Shown here piece by piece: positions 51,595 through 63,892 of a DNA stretch of 64,000 nucleotides (positions within the stretch are counted from its first letter, which is position 1; each line of letters opens with the position of its first letter). The stretch comes from Deinococcus sp. KNUC1210 (GTDB lineage: Bacteria > Deinococcota > Deinococci > Deinococcales > Deinococcaceae), in the NCBI RefSeq assembly GCF_022344005.1, contig NZ_CP092190.1, positions 1,240,001-1,304,000 on the forward strand. The letters are read 5' to 3'. The position numbers and the translations under genes were made by a program. The notes below the pieces were generated by a model, which was not told the origin of the DNA, ran no database searches, and saw nothing but the letters and a program-made list of their open reading frames with translations.

Positions 51595-52394
51595 CCCATC
51601 ACCGCCAGGGCATCCAGAAAGACCCGGATCGGCACCTCCACACCCGTCCAGGCGGTAAAGGCCAGCCGCGCCTGCTGCGCCAGCATCTCCAGGCCATTTT
51701 CGGCCCGCAGACCAGCGGCGCGGGCGTCGTGCATCAGCCGGGTTTCGGCAGGCTTGTACACCATGTCGTAGACCAGCGCCGCAGGCGACAGCTCGCTGAA
51801 ACGGAATCCGGGCAACGGCGACTGGGCCGCGTCACTCAAACCCGCGCTCGACGCGTTCACGATCAGATCAGTGAGCGGCCAGGGGACCGCCTCTAGGCCG
51901 CAGGCGGTGCCGCCCAGCTCACACGTCAGATCCAGCGCTTTTGCGTGGGTGCGGTTGACCACCCAGACCTGCCGACCCTGCGAGCGCAGTGCCCAGACCG
52001 CCGCCCGAGCCGCCCCGCCCGCACCCAGAACCACCGCCCCGCCCCGCCCGCCGTCACCCGCCGACGCCAGCGCTGCCAGAAAGCCCGGCGCATCGGTATT
52101 GTCGCCGTGAAGCTGTCCATCCCGGTTGATCACGGTATTCACCGCGCCGATCATCTGGGCCGCAGGACTCAGGCTGTCCAGCAGCGGCAAGACGGCCTCT
52201 TTGTGCGGCAGGCTGAGATTCGCACCCAGCACGTCCGGCTGCCGCAGGGTCTGAATGTACGTGGCCAGCTGATCTGGCGGCACACGTACAGCTTCGTAGT
52301 GCGCGTCGATCCCAGCATGCCCGAACGCCGCATTGTGCATGGCGGGCGAACGCGAATGCGCTGCCGGGTCGGCAAACAGAAAGGCCCGCTTCAC
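51591..52394 (-). CDS. aroE: shikimate dehydrogenase
   Basis: NADPH-dependent reduction of 3-dehydroshikimate to shikimate, filling the step missing from the cluster at the window start. The 267-residue enzyme has the SRSPAMHNAAF substrate segment, NLSLPHKEAVLPLLD with the catalytic Lys, GAVNTVINRDGQLHGDNTDAPGF with Asp, then the dinucleotide motif VVLGAGGAARAAVWAL and VNRTHAKA. GTG at 52394 begins the family sequence and TAAGCT lies 7 bases upstream; longer forms read through non-coding-looking sequence. It leads an operon with two signalling genes. Confidence 0.93.
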   Translation of the reverse strand: MKRAFLFADPAAHSRSPAMHNAAFGHAGIDAHYEAVRVPPDQLATYIQTLRQPDVLGANLSLPHKEAVLPLLDSLSPAAQMIGAVNTVINRDGQLHGDNTDAPGFLAALASAGDGGRGGAVVLGAGGAARAAVWALRSQGRQVWVVNRTHAKALDLTCELGGTACGLEAVPWPLTDLIVNASSAGLSDAAQSPLPGFRFSELSPAALVYDMVYKPAETRLMHDARAAGLRAENGLEMLAQQARLAFTAWTGVEVPIRVFLDALAVMG

Positions 52395-52737
52395 GTCATA
52401 CAGCTTATCAAGGTCAGACCCTTCAGAGTGGACGAGAACAATTCGCAAAACCGGCGGCTGGCAGCGGCTTACGCCATTTCCCGGATGGAAACGTCTCATC
52501 TTTCGTGCCAGATTGTGCCGTGCGACACGTCCGGTCCTTCACCGTGGCGGGAAAATAGAGCATCCGAATCTTCTCCCGCCTTTTCCTCCCCGGCTTCCGC
52601 GCCTGGGAGCGTTCTGACGTTCTCGGACACAGGCTCCCGACACGCGGGGCCGCACCCTTTCCCTGTTCCCTCTCACCTGCCCCGGTCGCCGGCATTCCGT
52701 CCGGTCCCTGCGCTATCTTGACCCCTTTGGAGTTCTC
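52395..52737. other. intergenic region between aroE and phoH
   Basis: About 340 bases between divergent genes with no plausible gene. It holds the aroE -10 candidate close to 52394 and TATCTT (52714-52719) about 20 bases before phoH. Nothing else recognised. Confidence 0.4.
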
Positions 52738-53769
<1,032 letters not shown>

Positions 53770-53778
53770 CACCCAGTC

Positions 53779-54258
53779 ATGCTTGATCTGGTGGCACAGA
53801 AGCGCCCTCCGGCGGGGTTGCGTCCGGTGCTGCGGCGCAGCATTCAGGCGGTGATGGAGCATCTGGGCATCGCAGACCGCGAGGTGACGGTGGTGCTGGT
53901 GTCCGACCGCACCATCCGTCAGCTCAAGCGCGAGCACTGGCCTGCCGAGGACATCGACGAGACCGCCGCCACCGATGTTCTCAGCTTTCCGAGCTGGGAA
54001 CCGGGCGATCCGTTCATGCCGCCGCACCTGGGCGACATCTTCATCAGCCTCGATACGGCGCAGCGGCAGGCCGAGGCGCGGAGTCAGTCGCTGACACGCG
54101 AGGTGGCGCTGCTGGCGAGCCACGGCCTGACACATCTGGTGGGCTTCGATCACCCGCACGCCGAGGGACTTGGCTACGAGGAAGGCGCCACGGGCGAAGA
54201 ATGGCAGGTCTTCCACGCGAGCTGGCAGGCAGCGCAGCAAGCCCTGACGGACATCTGA
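53779..54258 (+). CDS. ybeY: endoribonuclease YbeY / rRNA maturation factor
   Basis: Metal-dependent RNase for 16S rRNA 3' end maturation and ribosome quality control. The 159-residue protein has the central TDVLSFP strand motif and the zinc signature [11 protein letters not shown], i.e. H-x3-H-x5-H in the right context. It follows phoH by 9 bases and precedes dgkA by 4, the conserved phoH-ybeY-dgkA order. Confidence 0.95.
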   Translation: MLDLVAQKRPPAGLRPVLRRSIQAVMEHLGIADREVTVVLVSDRTIRQLKREHWPAEDIDETAATDVLSFPSWEPGDPFMPPHLGDIFISLDTAQRQAEARSQSLTREVALLASHGLTHLVGFDHPHAEGLGYEEGATGEEWQVFHASWQAAQQALTDI

Positions 54259-54262
54259 GGGC

Positions 54263-54615
54263 ATGCGGCGCTGGCTAGTCTCTGTCGGATTCGCGCTCCG
54301 GGGCGTGGCCCACGGCTGGCGAACGCAGCGAAATTTCAGGATCGAGGTCGTGCTGGGGCTGATTGCGCTGGCTTTTGCGCTGTGGCTGCATGCCGCTCTG
54401 CCCCGATCCTGCTGTGTATCGGGCTGGTCCTGGGGTTGGAACTGCTGAACACCGCGCTGGAGGCCGCACTCGATCTACTGCACCCGGAACAGCATGCAGC
54501 GATTGGAGCAGCCAAAGACGCGGCAGCGGGCGCAGTCCTGATCGCCAGCTTCTTTGCGCTGCTGGTGGGTGCGGCAGAGCTGGGGCCGCCGCTGTGGGCG
54601 ACACTGGGGCTTTGA
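54263..54615 (+). pseudogene. dgkA: undecaprenol/diacylglycerol kinase (DgkA), frameshifted
   Basis: Small three-helix membrane kinase of the DagK family. The first frame has FALRGVAHGWRTQRNFRIEVVLGLIALAFALWLHAAL, the amphipathic start plus helix 1, then loses homology after about 54400. The rest (PILLCIGLVLGLELLNTALEAALDLLHPEQHAAIGAAKDAAAGAVLIASFFALLVGAAELG) lies in another frame to the stop at 54615, with the conserved ELLNTALEAALD and AKDAAAGAVL motifs. The 353 bases are one short of a multiple of three, so one base is probably missing near the CCCC run at 54401-54404, or the gene is truly broken. Confidence 0.85.
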
Positions 54616-54665
54616 GTGGCGGGAAAGAGGAGCGGGCACAGAGAAGCTCTGCCGCCACCTCTTCC

Positions 54666-54944
54666 CTATGCTGAAATCAGCAGCACCGTCACCGCGCCCA
54701 CGGGCATCAGCGTTCTGGCCTCCCCTGCCGGGGCCTGATAGCTCTCCCCTGCCCGCACCTGCACGAAGTCGCCGTGCGGCAGATCGAGAATCAGGGTCCC
54801 TTCCAGACAGACGTACCAGCACGCTGCCGCCCCGCCGTCCTGCCGGGCAGTCAGGTGCAGGACGCGCAGGCTGCCGCCGGGCAGTTCCACCGGACGTTCA
54901 GGGCTGCTGCGGGCCAGACGCAGCAGATGAAGGGCGTCGGGCAT
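54666..54944 (-). CDS. small cupin-like protein
   Basis: A 92-residue single-domain protein: GGSLRVLHLTARQDGGAAACWYVCLEGTLILDLPHGDFVQVRAGESYQAPAGEARTLMPVGAVTVLLIS. The pattern of CLEGTLILDLPHGDFVQVRAGESYQAPAGE matches a cupin double-strand core, but the usual metal histidines are mostly replaced (Trp/Tyr in place of HxH), so metal binding is doubtful. It lies directly downstream of topA (4 bases) and may be cotranscribed with it. Confidence 0.6.
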   Translation of the reverse strand: MPDALHLLRLARSSPERPVELPGGSLRVLHLTARQDGGAAACWYVCLEGTLILDLPHGDFVQVRAGESYQAPAGEARTLMPVGAVTVLLISA

Positions 54945-54948
54945 GGAC

Positions 54949-57918
54949 TTACCCGGCTCTGGCAGCCTGATTCAGTTTCTTGCTCGCCTGAAGCGCCATG
55001 CCCTTGGCCTTTTTCACGTCCAGCCCCAGATCGGGGGCGACGTCTTCGACCTTGCGGCCCTGCTCGCGGGTCGCGACCACCAAGGCGCGTTCCTGCTCGC
55101 TCAGCACCCCCAGATGCGACTTCAGATCGGCCCAGGCGAGCGCTGTCTTGGCGGGTGCTTTGGCAGCGGGCTTGGCAGTAGCCTTGGTGGCCTTTCGGGG
55201 AGCGGTCTTCTTGGCCGGAGCCTTGACGGTCTTCTTCAGGGGCGCGTGAATTGCCATGCCGCCCGCCTCTGCCGCCGCCACAGGCTTTTTCGCCTTGCTG
55301 CGGCTGGAGGTGGTGCCTTTCGCTTTGGCCGTGGGCTTTTTGGCACCCGTCGCCTTCGCCTTGCCGGGCTTCTTCTGCGGTTCCTTGCCCCGCTCTTCCA
55401 GGATGCTGCGGGCGTCTTCGAGCGTCAGCTCTGCTCCCTCTTCACCCTTGCGGAGCGTGGCGTTGCGCGTGCCGTCGGTCAGGTAGGGGCCGAATCTGCC
55501 GCTCTTGAGCTGGATGGCGGCCCGGTCGGCGTATTCGAAAACCTTCAGCGGCCCCGCCACCGCCGAGCCTCTGCCCCGGAAACGCGGCTGGCGGAAAGCT
55601 TCCTCGGCCTCGGGAATCGTGACCGTGAAGAGCTGCTCGTGGGCCGTGATGCTGCGGCTGTCGCTGCCGCGCTTCAGGTACGGACCGAATTTGCCGTTCA
55701 GCGCCCAGACCTCTTCTCCCTCGCTCGTACCGACCAGCCTGGGCAGCGTCAGCAGCTTCAGGGCGCGTTCGAGCGTCAGGTCGTTCAGGTCGTCGGTGGG
55801 AAACAGGCTGGCGGTACGGGCGGGCGGGTTGGTGTCTCCGAGCTGCACATACGGCCCGAAGCGCCCGGCCTTGGCAATCACCGGAAGGCCGGTTTCCGGG
55901 TCGTCGCCCAGCGGATGATCGCCACTCGGACGGCTCATCAGGTCGAGCGCCTTCTCCAGCGTCAGCTCGTCGGGGGCCAGTTCGGCGGGAATGTTGGCCT
56001 TGACCTCTCCCTGGCTGAGATACGGGCCGTAACGCCCCACCCGCACCTCGATGCCGCTGCCGATCAGCTTGGGCACCTCGATGGTCGCCACCGCCCGCGC
56101 ATCGATGGCGGGCATCTGCGCCTCGATCAGCGGGTGAATCCCCATCCCGCCGCCCTCACCCGAATAGAACGCCCGCAGATACGGCACCCGCTGCTGACGC
56201 CCTCCGGCGATGTCGTCGAGGTCTTCTTCCATGCGGGCCGTGAAATCGTAATCGACCAGCTTGCCGAAATGGTGCTCCAGCAGCGCCGAGGTGGCAAACG
56301 CCGTCCAGGTGGGAATGAGTGCCGAGCCCTTCTTAGCCGCGTAGCCCCGGTCCTGAATGGTGCCGATGATACTGGCATACGTGCTGGGCCGCCCGATGCC
56401 CTGCGATTCCAGCGACTGCACCAGGCTGGCCTCGGTGTAGCGGGCGGGCGGCTGCGTTTCGTGGCCGCCGGGCGTCATGGTCTTGCCCGTCACAGCCTGC
56501 CCCTGCGTCAGCGGCGGCAGAATGACTTCGCGGTCTTCGAGCGCGGCGTTGGGATCGTCGCTGCCTTCCACATACGCCCGCAGAAAGCCGGGAAAGTCGA
56601 TGGCGCGGCCCGAAGCGTTGAACAGCACCGCCCGCCCGTCCGACGCCTTCCCGCTCAGGCGCACCTGCATGCGGCGGCCCCGCGCATCGGCCATCTGGCT
56701 CGCCACCGTGCGCTTCCAGATCAGATCGTACAGACGCCAGCCGTCGCTGTCGAGTTCGTTCTTCAGGCTGTCGGGCGTTCTGAAACTGTTGCCAGCAGGC
56801 CGAATCGCTTCGTGCGCTTCCTGGGCATTCTTGGATTTGGCAGCATAGATACGCGGCTGCGGCGACAGGTAGGCGTCACCGTACATGCTCTTCACCTGGG
56901 CGCGGGCGGCGTTCATGGCTTCGGCAGACAGGTTGGGGCTATCGGTCCGCATATACGTGATGTAGCCGCCCTCGTAGAGCTTCTGGGCCGCCCGCATGGT
57001 GCGCTGCGCCCCGAAGCCCAGCTTGCGCGAGCCTTCCTGTTGCAGCGTGCTGGTAATGAAGGGCGGGTAAGGCCGCTGGGTAAACGGCTTTTCCTCGGCG
57101 CTCGCCACCGTCAGGGCGGCAGGGGTGAGCTTCAGCGCCAGATCTTTGGCCTGGGCCTCGTTCAGCATCGCCACGTCGCTTCCGGCCTTCAGCTTGCCGG
57201 TCGCCGGATCGAAATCGCGGCCCAGCGCCAGCCGCTTGCCCTCCAGCTCCGAGAGGCGGGCGGGAAAGGCCGCGCCATCGGCGGTGAGCACCTGCGCCTC
57301 GATATCCCACCAGCTGCCCGAAACGAAGCGCATCCGCTCCCACTCCCGGTCGACCAGCAGGCGGGTCGCCACGCTCTGCACGCGGCCCGCGCTGAGCTTG
57401 GGGGCCACCTTACGCCACAGCACCGGGCTGACCTCGTAGCCGTACAGCCGGTCGAGGGCACGCCGCGCCTCCTGCGCCTCCACCAGATTGGTATCGATGT
57501 CACGCGGGCTGGCAATCGCCGCCTGAATCGCTTCCTTGGTGATCTCGTGAAAGACCATGCGCCGCACCGGCACCTTGGGCTTGAGCTCCTGAAGCAGATG
57601 CCACGCGATGCTTTCGCCCTCGCGGTCGTCGTCGGTCGCCAGAATCAGTTCGTCGGCTTCCTGCGTCAGCTTCTTCAGTTTGGCAACGTGGCCCTTCTTC
57701 TCGGGCGACACCACATACAGCGCCCGGAAGTCGTCATCAACGTTCAGCCCCAGCCTGGCCCAGCTCTCGCTCTTGTACCGCTCGGGAATCTCGGCGGCAC
57801 TCTTCGGCAGATCACGGATATGACCGATGCTCGACTCCACCGTGTACCCTTTTCCAAGATACTTTTCGATGGTTCGGGCTTTGGCCGGAGATTCTACGAT
57901 AACCAGGGTGTTGGGCAT
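54949..57918 (-). CDS. topA: DNA topoisomerase I
   Basis: Relaxes negative supercoils through a 5'-phosphotyrosine. The 989-residue protein has the TOPRIM start TLVIVESPAKARTIEKYLG, ATDDDREGESIAWHLLQELK with the DxDxE residues, RRALDRLYGYEVSPVLW, and the active-site Tyr in GGYITYMRTDSPNLS. No C4 zinc fingers are seen. Instead there are repeated PF13368-like units with GRYGPYLSQ, GRFGPYVQL, GKFGPYLKRG and GRFGPYLTDG motifs, followed by a Lys/Ala-rich linker and a helical tail (WADLKSHLGVLSEQERALVVATREQ). The basic tail may bind DNA. Confidence 0.96.
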   Translation of the reverse strand: MPNTLVIVESPAKARTIEKYLGKGYTVESSIGHIRDLPKSAAEIPERYKSESWARLGLNVDDDFRALYVVSPEKKGHVAKLKKLTQEADELILATDDDREGESIAWHLLQELKPKVPVRRMVFHEITKEAIQAAIASPRDIDTNLVEAQEARRALDRLYGYEVSPVLWRKVAPKLSAGRVQSVATRLLVDREWERMRFVSGSWWDIEAQVLTADGAAFPARLSELEGKRLALGRDFDPATGKLKAGSDVAMLNEAQAKDLALKLTPAALTVASAEEKPFTQRPYPPFITSTLQQEGSRKLGFGAQRTMRAAQKLYEGGYITYMRTDSPNLSAEAMNAARAQVKSMYGDAYLSPQPRIYAAKSKNAQEAHEAIRPAGNSFRTPDSLKNELDSDGWRLYDLIWKRTVASQMADARGRRMQVRLSGKASDGRAVLFNASGRAIDFPGFLRAYVEGSDDPNAALEDREVILPPLTQGQAVTGKTMTPGGHETQPPARYTEASLVQSLESQGIGRPSTYASIIGTIQDRGYAAKKGSALIPTWTAFATSALLEHHFGKLVDYDFTARMEEDLDDIAGGRQQRVPYLRAFYSGEGGGMGIHPLIEAQMPAIDARAVATIEVPKLIGSGIEVRVGRYGPYLSQGEVKANIPAELAPDELTLEKALDLMSRPSGDHPLGDDPETGLPVIAKAGRFGPYVQLGDTNPPARTASLFPTDDLNDLTLERALKLLTLPRLVGTSEGEEVWALNGKFGPYLKRGSDSRSITAHEQLFTVTIPEAEEAFRQPRFRGRGSAVAGPLKVFEYADRAAIQLKSGRFGPYLTDGTRNATLRKGEEGAELTLEDARSILEERGKEPQKKPGKAKATGAKKPTAKAKGTTSSRSKAKKPVAAAEAGGMAIHAPLKKTVKAPAKKTAPRKATKATAKPAAKAPAKTALAWADLKSHLGVLSEQERALVVATREQGRKVEDVAPDLGLDVKKAKGMALQASKKLNQAARAG

Positions 57919-58124
57919 AGGTTTGGGGGCATAGGTTTCTTGGGGTCGCGCAGCTCCGGCCTGACAGCAGCCATCCTGCGTCTTATCCGGGTCACGGTAT
58001 CACAGCGCTCCGCCCAACACAGAGAATCACCTTCCAAGGCTGTACACGGAAGCATGAAACGGCCTGCACGTTTCTTACTACTGCCTTCATCTGCTCTTCA
58101 GACTGCGTGCTAGCATACCCTGCG

Positions 58125-58733
58125 ATGCCCACCACCGACCGGCTCTCCAGGCGCTTCCAGGCGCGTTCTGGACATGCGAGGGGCGGTCTGGGAAGTGGAG
58201 CGCTGGCGCTGCTGCTGGTCTGTCTGGGGGGCCTGGTGCTGGCACTGCCGATGTTGCCCGTTCGGAGTGCGGCCCATCCACAGGCGACGCTGCTGGTACT
58301 GGGGGCCGCGCAGTACAACGGACGCCCCAGCCCGGCCTTTCGGGCACGCCTCGACCATGCCCTGTCGCTCTACCGTGCCGGGGGCGTGCGGCGCATCGTA
58401 GTCAGCGGGGGTGTGGGGCGCGGCGACCGCTATTCGGAAGGCGAGGTGGGCCAGATGTACCTGCTCAAGCGTCAGGTGCCCGTCGCTGTCGTGGACGCCG
58501 AGACGCACAGCCGCACCACACTCGAAAACCTGCGAAACAGCCGTCCCCTGCTGACAGGACCAGTCACGCTGGTGACCGATGCAGTACATGCCCCGCGTGC
58601 CCTGGCGCTGGCCCGCGCCGTGGGCCTGAAGGCCGACGTGAGCAGCGTACCGCTGGGAGCCGGACACTGGAAGTACCGGATGCGCGAAAAGCTGGCGCTG
58701 CTGGCGTACACGGTGCTGGGCGTCGGAGATTGA
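58125..58733 (+). CDS. DUF218 (YdcF-like) protein
   Basis: A 202-residue DUF218-domain protein with one N-terminal membrane helix (ALALLLVCLGGLVLALPMLP). The domain shows TLLVLGAAQYNGRPSPAFRARLDHALSLYRAGGVRRIVVSGGVGRGDRYSEGEVGQMYLL, then DAETHSRTTLENLRNSRPLL and VTDAVHAPRALALARAVGL, all typical. Family members include SanA-like and YdcF proteins associated with the envelope; function is not assigned. ATG 58125 is preferred over the frame start at 58107. Confidence 0.86.
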   Translation: MPTTDRLSRRFQARSGHARGGLGSGALALLLVCLGGLVLALPMLPVRSAAHPQATLLVLGAAQYNGRPSPAFRARLDHALSLYRAGGVRRIVVSGGVGRGDRYSEGEVGQMYLLKRQVPVAVVDAETHSRTTLENLRNSRPLLTGPVTLVTDAVHAPRALALARAVGLKADVSSVPLGAGHWKYRMREKLALLAYTVLGVGD

Positions 58734-58751
58734 GAAGTGGCCGGGAAAGAC

Positions 58752-58789
58752 AGGAAAAGAGCCGAAAGCATTCGCTCCGGCTCCTTCCT
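58752..58789. terminator. terminator between DUF218 and ABC permease genes
   Basis: GAGCCG (58759-58764) pairs with CGGCTC (58778-58783), with outer AGGAA/TTCCT pairing. A T-rich stretch follows on the plus strand. Genes on both sides converge here. Confidence 0.6.
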
Positions 58790-58818
58790 TTCTGACTTTT
58801 AATTGTCTACAACCGGTG

Positions 58819-59690
58819 TTAGCCCTTGACGCTCCCCGCCAGCAGACCGCGCACGAAGTAGCGGCCCAGCAGGATGTACACCAGCAGCGTGGGAATGGCG
58901 GCCAGAATCGCGCCCGCCATCGGCAGATTCCAACTGACGGCCTGCCCACCCGCGAGCTGCGACAGCGCGTAGGTCACGGGCTGGCTGCTGGGGCTGGCGA
59001 GCGTGGCGGCAAACAGGAATTCGTTCCATACCTGGGTGAACTGCCAGATGATGACCACCACGAAGCCGGGAATGCTGATCGGAAAGATAACCTTGCTGTA
59101 GATGCCCCAGAAGCCAGCGCCGTCGATGGTGGCGGCTTCGACCAGCGCGTCGGGCACATCGGCATAGAAGTTGCGGAAGATCAGGGTGGTGATGGGAATA
59201 CCGTACACCACGTGCGCCAGAATCAACGACCAGATGCTTCCGTACAGCCCCAGCGACTTGACGAACTGGAACAGCGGAATGAGGACCGACTGATACGGAA
59301 TGAACATGCCGAAGAGCATCAGCGCGAACAGCGTGTTCGCTCCCCGGAATTTCCACTTGCTCAGGGCGTAGCCGTTGAGAGAGCCGATCATGGCGCTCAG
59401 GGCGGTGGCGACCACGGCCAGGAACAGGCTGTTGCCCATGTTGCCGCCGACCTTCGCCCAGGCGTCCGAGAAGCTGGCCCAGTTCAGGAATTTCGGCAGC
59501 TGCCAGGCGGTGCTCAGGTTGATGGCGTCGGGCGTCTTGAAGGCCGTGACGACCAGCAGATAGATGGGCAGCAGGAAGAACAGAGCCGCGATCAGCAGGG
59601 CTGCATACATCAGCACCCGCGACCAGGAGAAGCGCGGAGAGCCGCCCGCCGGGGCCGACACGCCGACCGAGGGTTCCAGAGGCGTGGTGG

Positions 59691-59694
<4 letters not shown>
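58819..59694 (-). CDS. carbohydrate ABC transporter permease (MalG-type)
   Basis: A 291-residue inner-membrane permease with six hydrophobic segments. The EAA loop reads [29 protein letters not shown], which contacts the ATPase. The start ATG at 59694 overlaps the first permease stop (ATGA). Together with the binding protein at 60965-62215 it forms a sugar importer of the CUT1 class; the matching ATPase gene is not here and is probably a shared MsmK-type subunit elsewhere. Confidence 0.93.
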
Positions 59695-60806
<1,112 letters not shown>

Positions 60807-60926
60807 TTGAGCACCTCCTTTTCAGTTGCAGATGGAACACACCCCGGAACATCAGCACAGAAGACGGCATTCGATCGCCGTCTCCTGGCTTTCCGGCACG
60901 TGCCGGGATGAGTTGTGAGACGACTC

Positions 60927-60961
60927 AGGCGAGGGGCTGAGCGTGCCAGCCCCTACCGCCT
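60927..60961 (-). terminator. hairpin between binding-protein and permease genes
   Basis: AGGCGAGGGGCTG (60927-60939) pairs with CAGCCCCT-ac-CGCCT (60947-60961) with a 2-base bulge, starting 3 bases past the binding-protein stop. Such hairpins often stabilise the upstream mRNA and lower permease expression. Confidence 0.5.
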
Positions 60962-60964
60962 GTT

Positions 60965-62215
<1,251 letters not shown>

Positions 62216-62275
62216 GAATGTTCCTCCAGAACAGAAATAAACAGATTCGGTCAAACCAGCTGAAACTCGGAGCGA

Positions 62276-63661
62276 TCAGACGACATCGGATTCACCAGCA
62301 GCCAGAGGCGGCGCACGCGAACCCGAATGAAGCTGAAAGGCTCCCCTGCTGGGCAGCAGGTCGCCCGCCGAGCGCTCTGGCTGCGATTCGCCCAGCGCCG
62401 CCGGCACGCTTCCGGCTCTGGCTGCGGGTGCTCCTGGCCGCTGGGCACGGCTCACACGGGTCAACTGGCCGATGCCTTCGGGCGACAGCAGGGATTCGAG
62501 CATCATCACGCCCGCGCCCAGCACGCCGATATCGCGGCCCAGGGTACTGGCGACAATCTGCACGTTCCCCCGGTTCACCTGCATGGCGCGTTCCTCGACC
62601 ACCTGACGCACCGCCCGCAGCAGCGGCTCTCCGGCAGCTGCCATCTGCCCACCAAAGACCACAGCCGCCGGGTTGAAGAGATTCAGGGTGGTGGTGATCG
62701 CCACGCCCAGATGCCGCCCGACCTCGCCCCACAGTTCGCGGGCCAGCGGATCGGTGTGGCTCAGCCGTGTCAGCTCGCTCATGCTGCTCGTTTCGGTCAG
62801 GGCGGTGCTGGGGTAGCGGTGCAGGCGCGTCCTCATCTTGGCCAGCACCACACCGGCAGCAGCGTAACTTTCCAGGCTGCCCGGGTTTCCGCTGCGGCCC
62901 AGCGGCCCCTGCTCGTTGATGCTGATATGCCCGATTTCACCCGCGCCGCCACTCACGCCCCGGTGCAGCCTCCCACCGAGCAGCACGCCCGCTCCGATGC
63001 CGGTGGCGACCTTCAGGTAGATCAGATCGGGCGTGCCCTGCAATTCGCCGAATTTCCACTCGGCCAGCACACCCAGATTGGCGTCGTTATCGACCAGCAC
63101 CGGGGTCTGAAAATACCGCCCCAGCGCACGCGCCACGTTTTCGCCGTCCCAGCCGGTCATATTGGGCGGGCGCACCACTTCACCCGTGCGGAAATCGACC
63201 GGGCCGGGAACACCCACGCCCACCGCTGCCAGCCGCGATTCCGTCATGCCCGACGCTTCCAGCACTTCCAAAGCCATCTGGCGAATCAGCGGGTAGGTGG
63301 CGTCGGGTCCCATGCCGATCTCGTAGGGCCGCTCGCTGCTCGCCAGCACGGCGCAGCGCAGATTCAGCAGCGCCACCCGCAGATGGCTGGCTCCCAGATC
63401 GACCGCCAGCAGACAGGCCGCGTCCTGATTCAGCGACAGCATCGTGGCCCGCCGTCCTACCGACGCGCTCACCCGCGCTTCACCCTCGCACACCAGCCCC
63501 GCCGCGAGCAGGTCGTGCACGATGCTGCTGATGGCGCTGCGCGACAGCCCGACCTGACGAGACAGATCGATCCTCGGCGCAGACTGCTGCCAGAGCAGGC
63601 GCAACAGCAGCAGACTGTGCTGAACTCGCACGGCAGCCATGTCGAGAACGTCATACTTCAT
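62276..63661 (-). CDS. ROK family transcriptional regulator
   Basis: A 461-residue ROK repressor. An N-terminal winged HTH (RIDLSRQVGLSRSAISSIVHDLLAAGLVCEGE) precedes the ROK sugar-binding domain with LLAVDLGASHLRVALLNL (ATP/phosphate-1 motif), VGVGVPGPVDFRTG, LVDNDANLGVLAEWKFG and GAGEIGHISIN. The ROK-family zinc CxCGxxGC motif appears absent (GPLGRSGNPGSLE). ATG 63661 has GGAG 4 bases upstream. It lies upstream of the sugar ABC genes and probably controls them in response to glucose or a derivative. Confidence 0.9.
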   Translation of the reverse strand: MKYDVLDMAAVRVQHSLLLLRLLWQQSAPRIDLSRQVGLSRSAISSIVHDLLAAGLVCEGEARVSASVGRRATMLSLNQDAACLLAVDLGASHLRVALLNLRCAVLASSERPYEIGMGPDATYPLIRQMALEVLEASGMTESRLAAVGVGVPGPVDFRTGEVVRPPNMTGWDGENVARALGRYFQTPVLVDNDANLGVLAEWKFGELQGTPDLIYLKVATGIGAGVLLGGRLHRGVSGGAGEIGHISINEQGPLGRSGNPGSLESYAAAGVVLAKMRTRLHRYPSTALTETSSMSELTRLSHTDPLARELWGEVGRHLGVAITTTLNLFNPAAVVFGGQMAAAGEPLLRAVRQVVEERAMQVNRGNVQIVASTLGRDIGVLGAGVMMLESLLSPEGIGQLTRVSRAQRPGAPAARAGSVPAALGESQPERSAGDLLPSRGAFQLHSGSRAPPLAAGESDVV

Positions 63662-63748
63662 GCGACTCCAAGGAACCGGGAGAGGGCGAAGAGGGCAGCA
63701 TTCCCAAGCGCTCTGAGGCGTTTGAGTACAGCATTTAACTCGGGTGGA

Positions 63749-63800
63749 TTTGTCTGACATCAAGGTAGGGTGAGGGCATTTTGTTTGTCAAATGGACAAA
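63749..63800 (-). promoter_or_regulatory. ROK promoter with two TGTC...GACA palindromes
   Basis: On the minus strand, -35 TTGACA (63786-63791) and -10 TACCTT (63762-63767) are 18 bases apart. TTTGTC-N5-GACAAA (63784-63800) overlaps the -35, and TGTC-T-GACA (63751-63759) lies just past the -10. ROK repressors of the XylR type bind TTTGT-N-ACAAA-like palindromes, so autoregulation is likely. Confidence 0.55.
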
Positions 63801-63880
63801 TGATTGTAATGGGGGTAGAGCGGCCCGGTTGAGCAGAGATCCTGGCAACGAGCGCCTTTCTGCTGAGGAAGCCGCCCCTT

Positions 63881-63886
63881 TAGACT
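63881..63886 (+). promoter_or_regulatory. leaderless -10 element of the ArsC-like gene
   Basis: TAGACT ends 6 bases before the ATG at 63893. Confidence 0.55.
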
Positions 63887-63892
63887 GACGAC

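Noticed and set aside
54943..58113. About 1050-codon plus-strand frame opposite topA
   Set aside because: Antisense shadow; topA is complete with active-site motifs.
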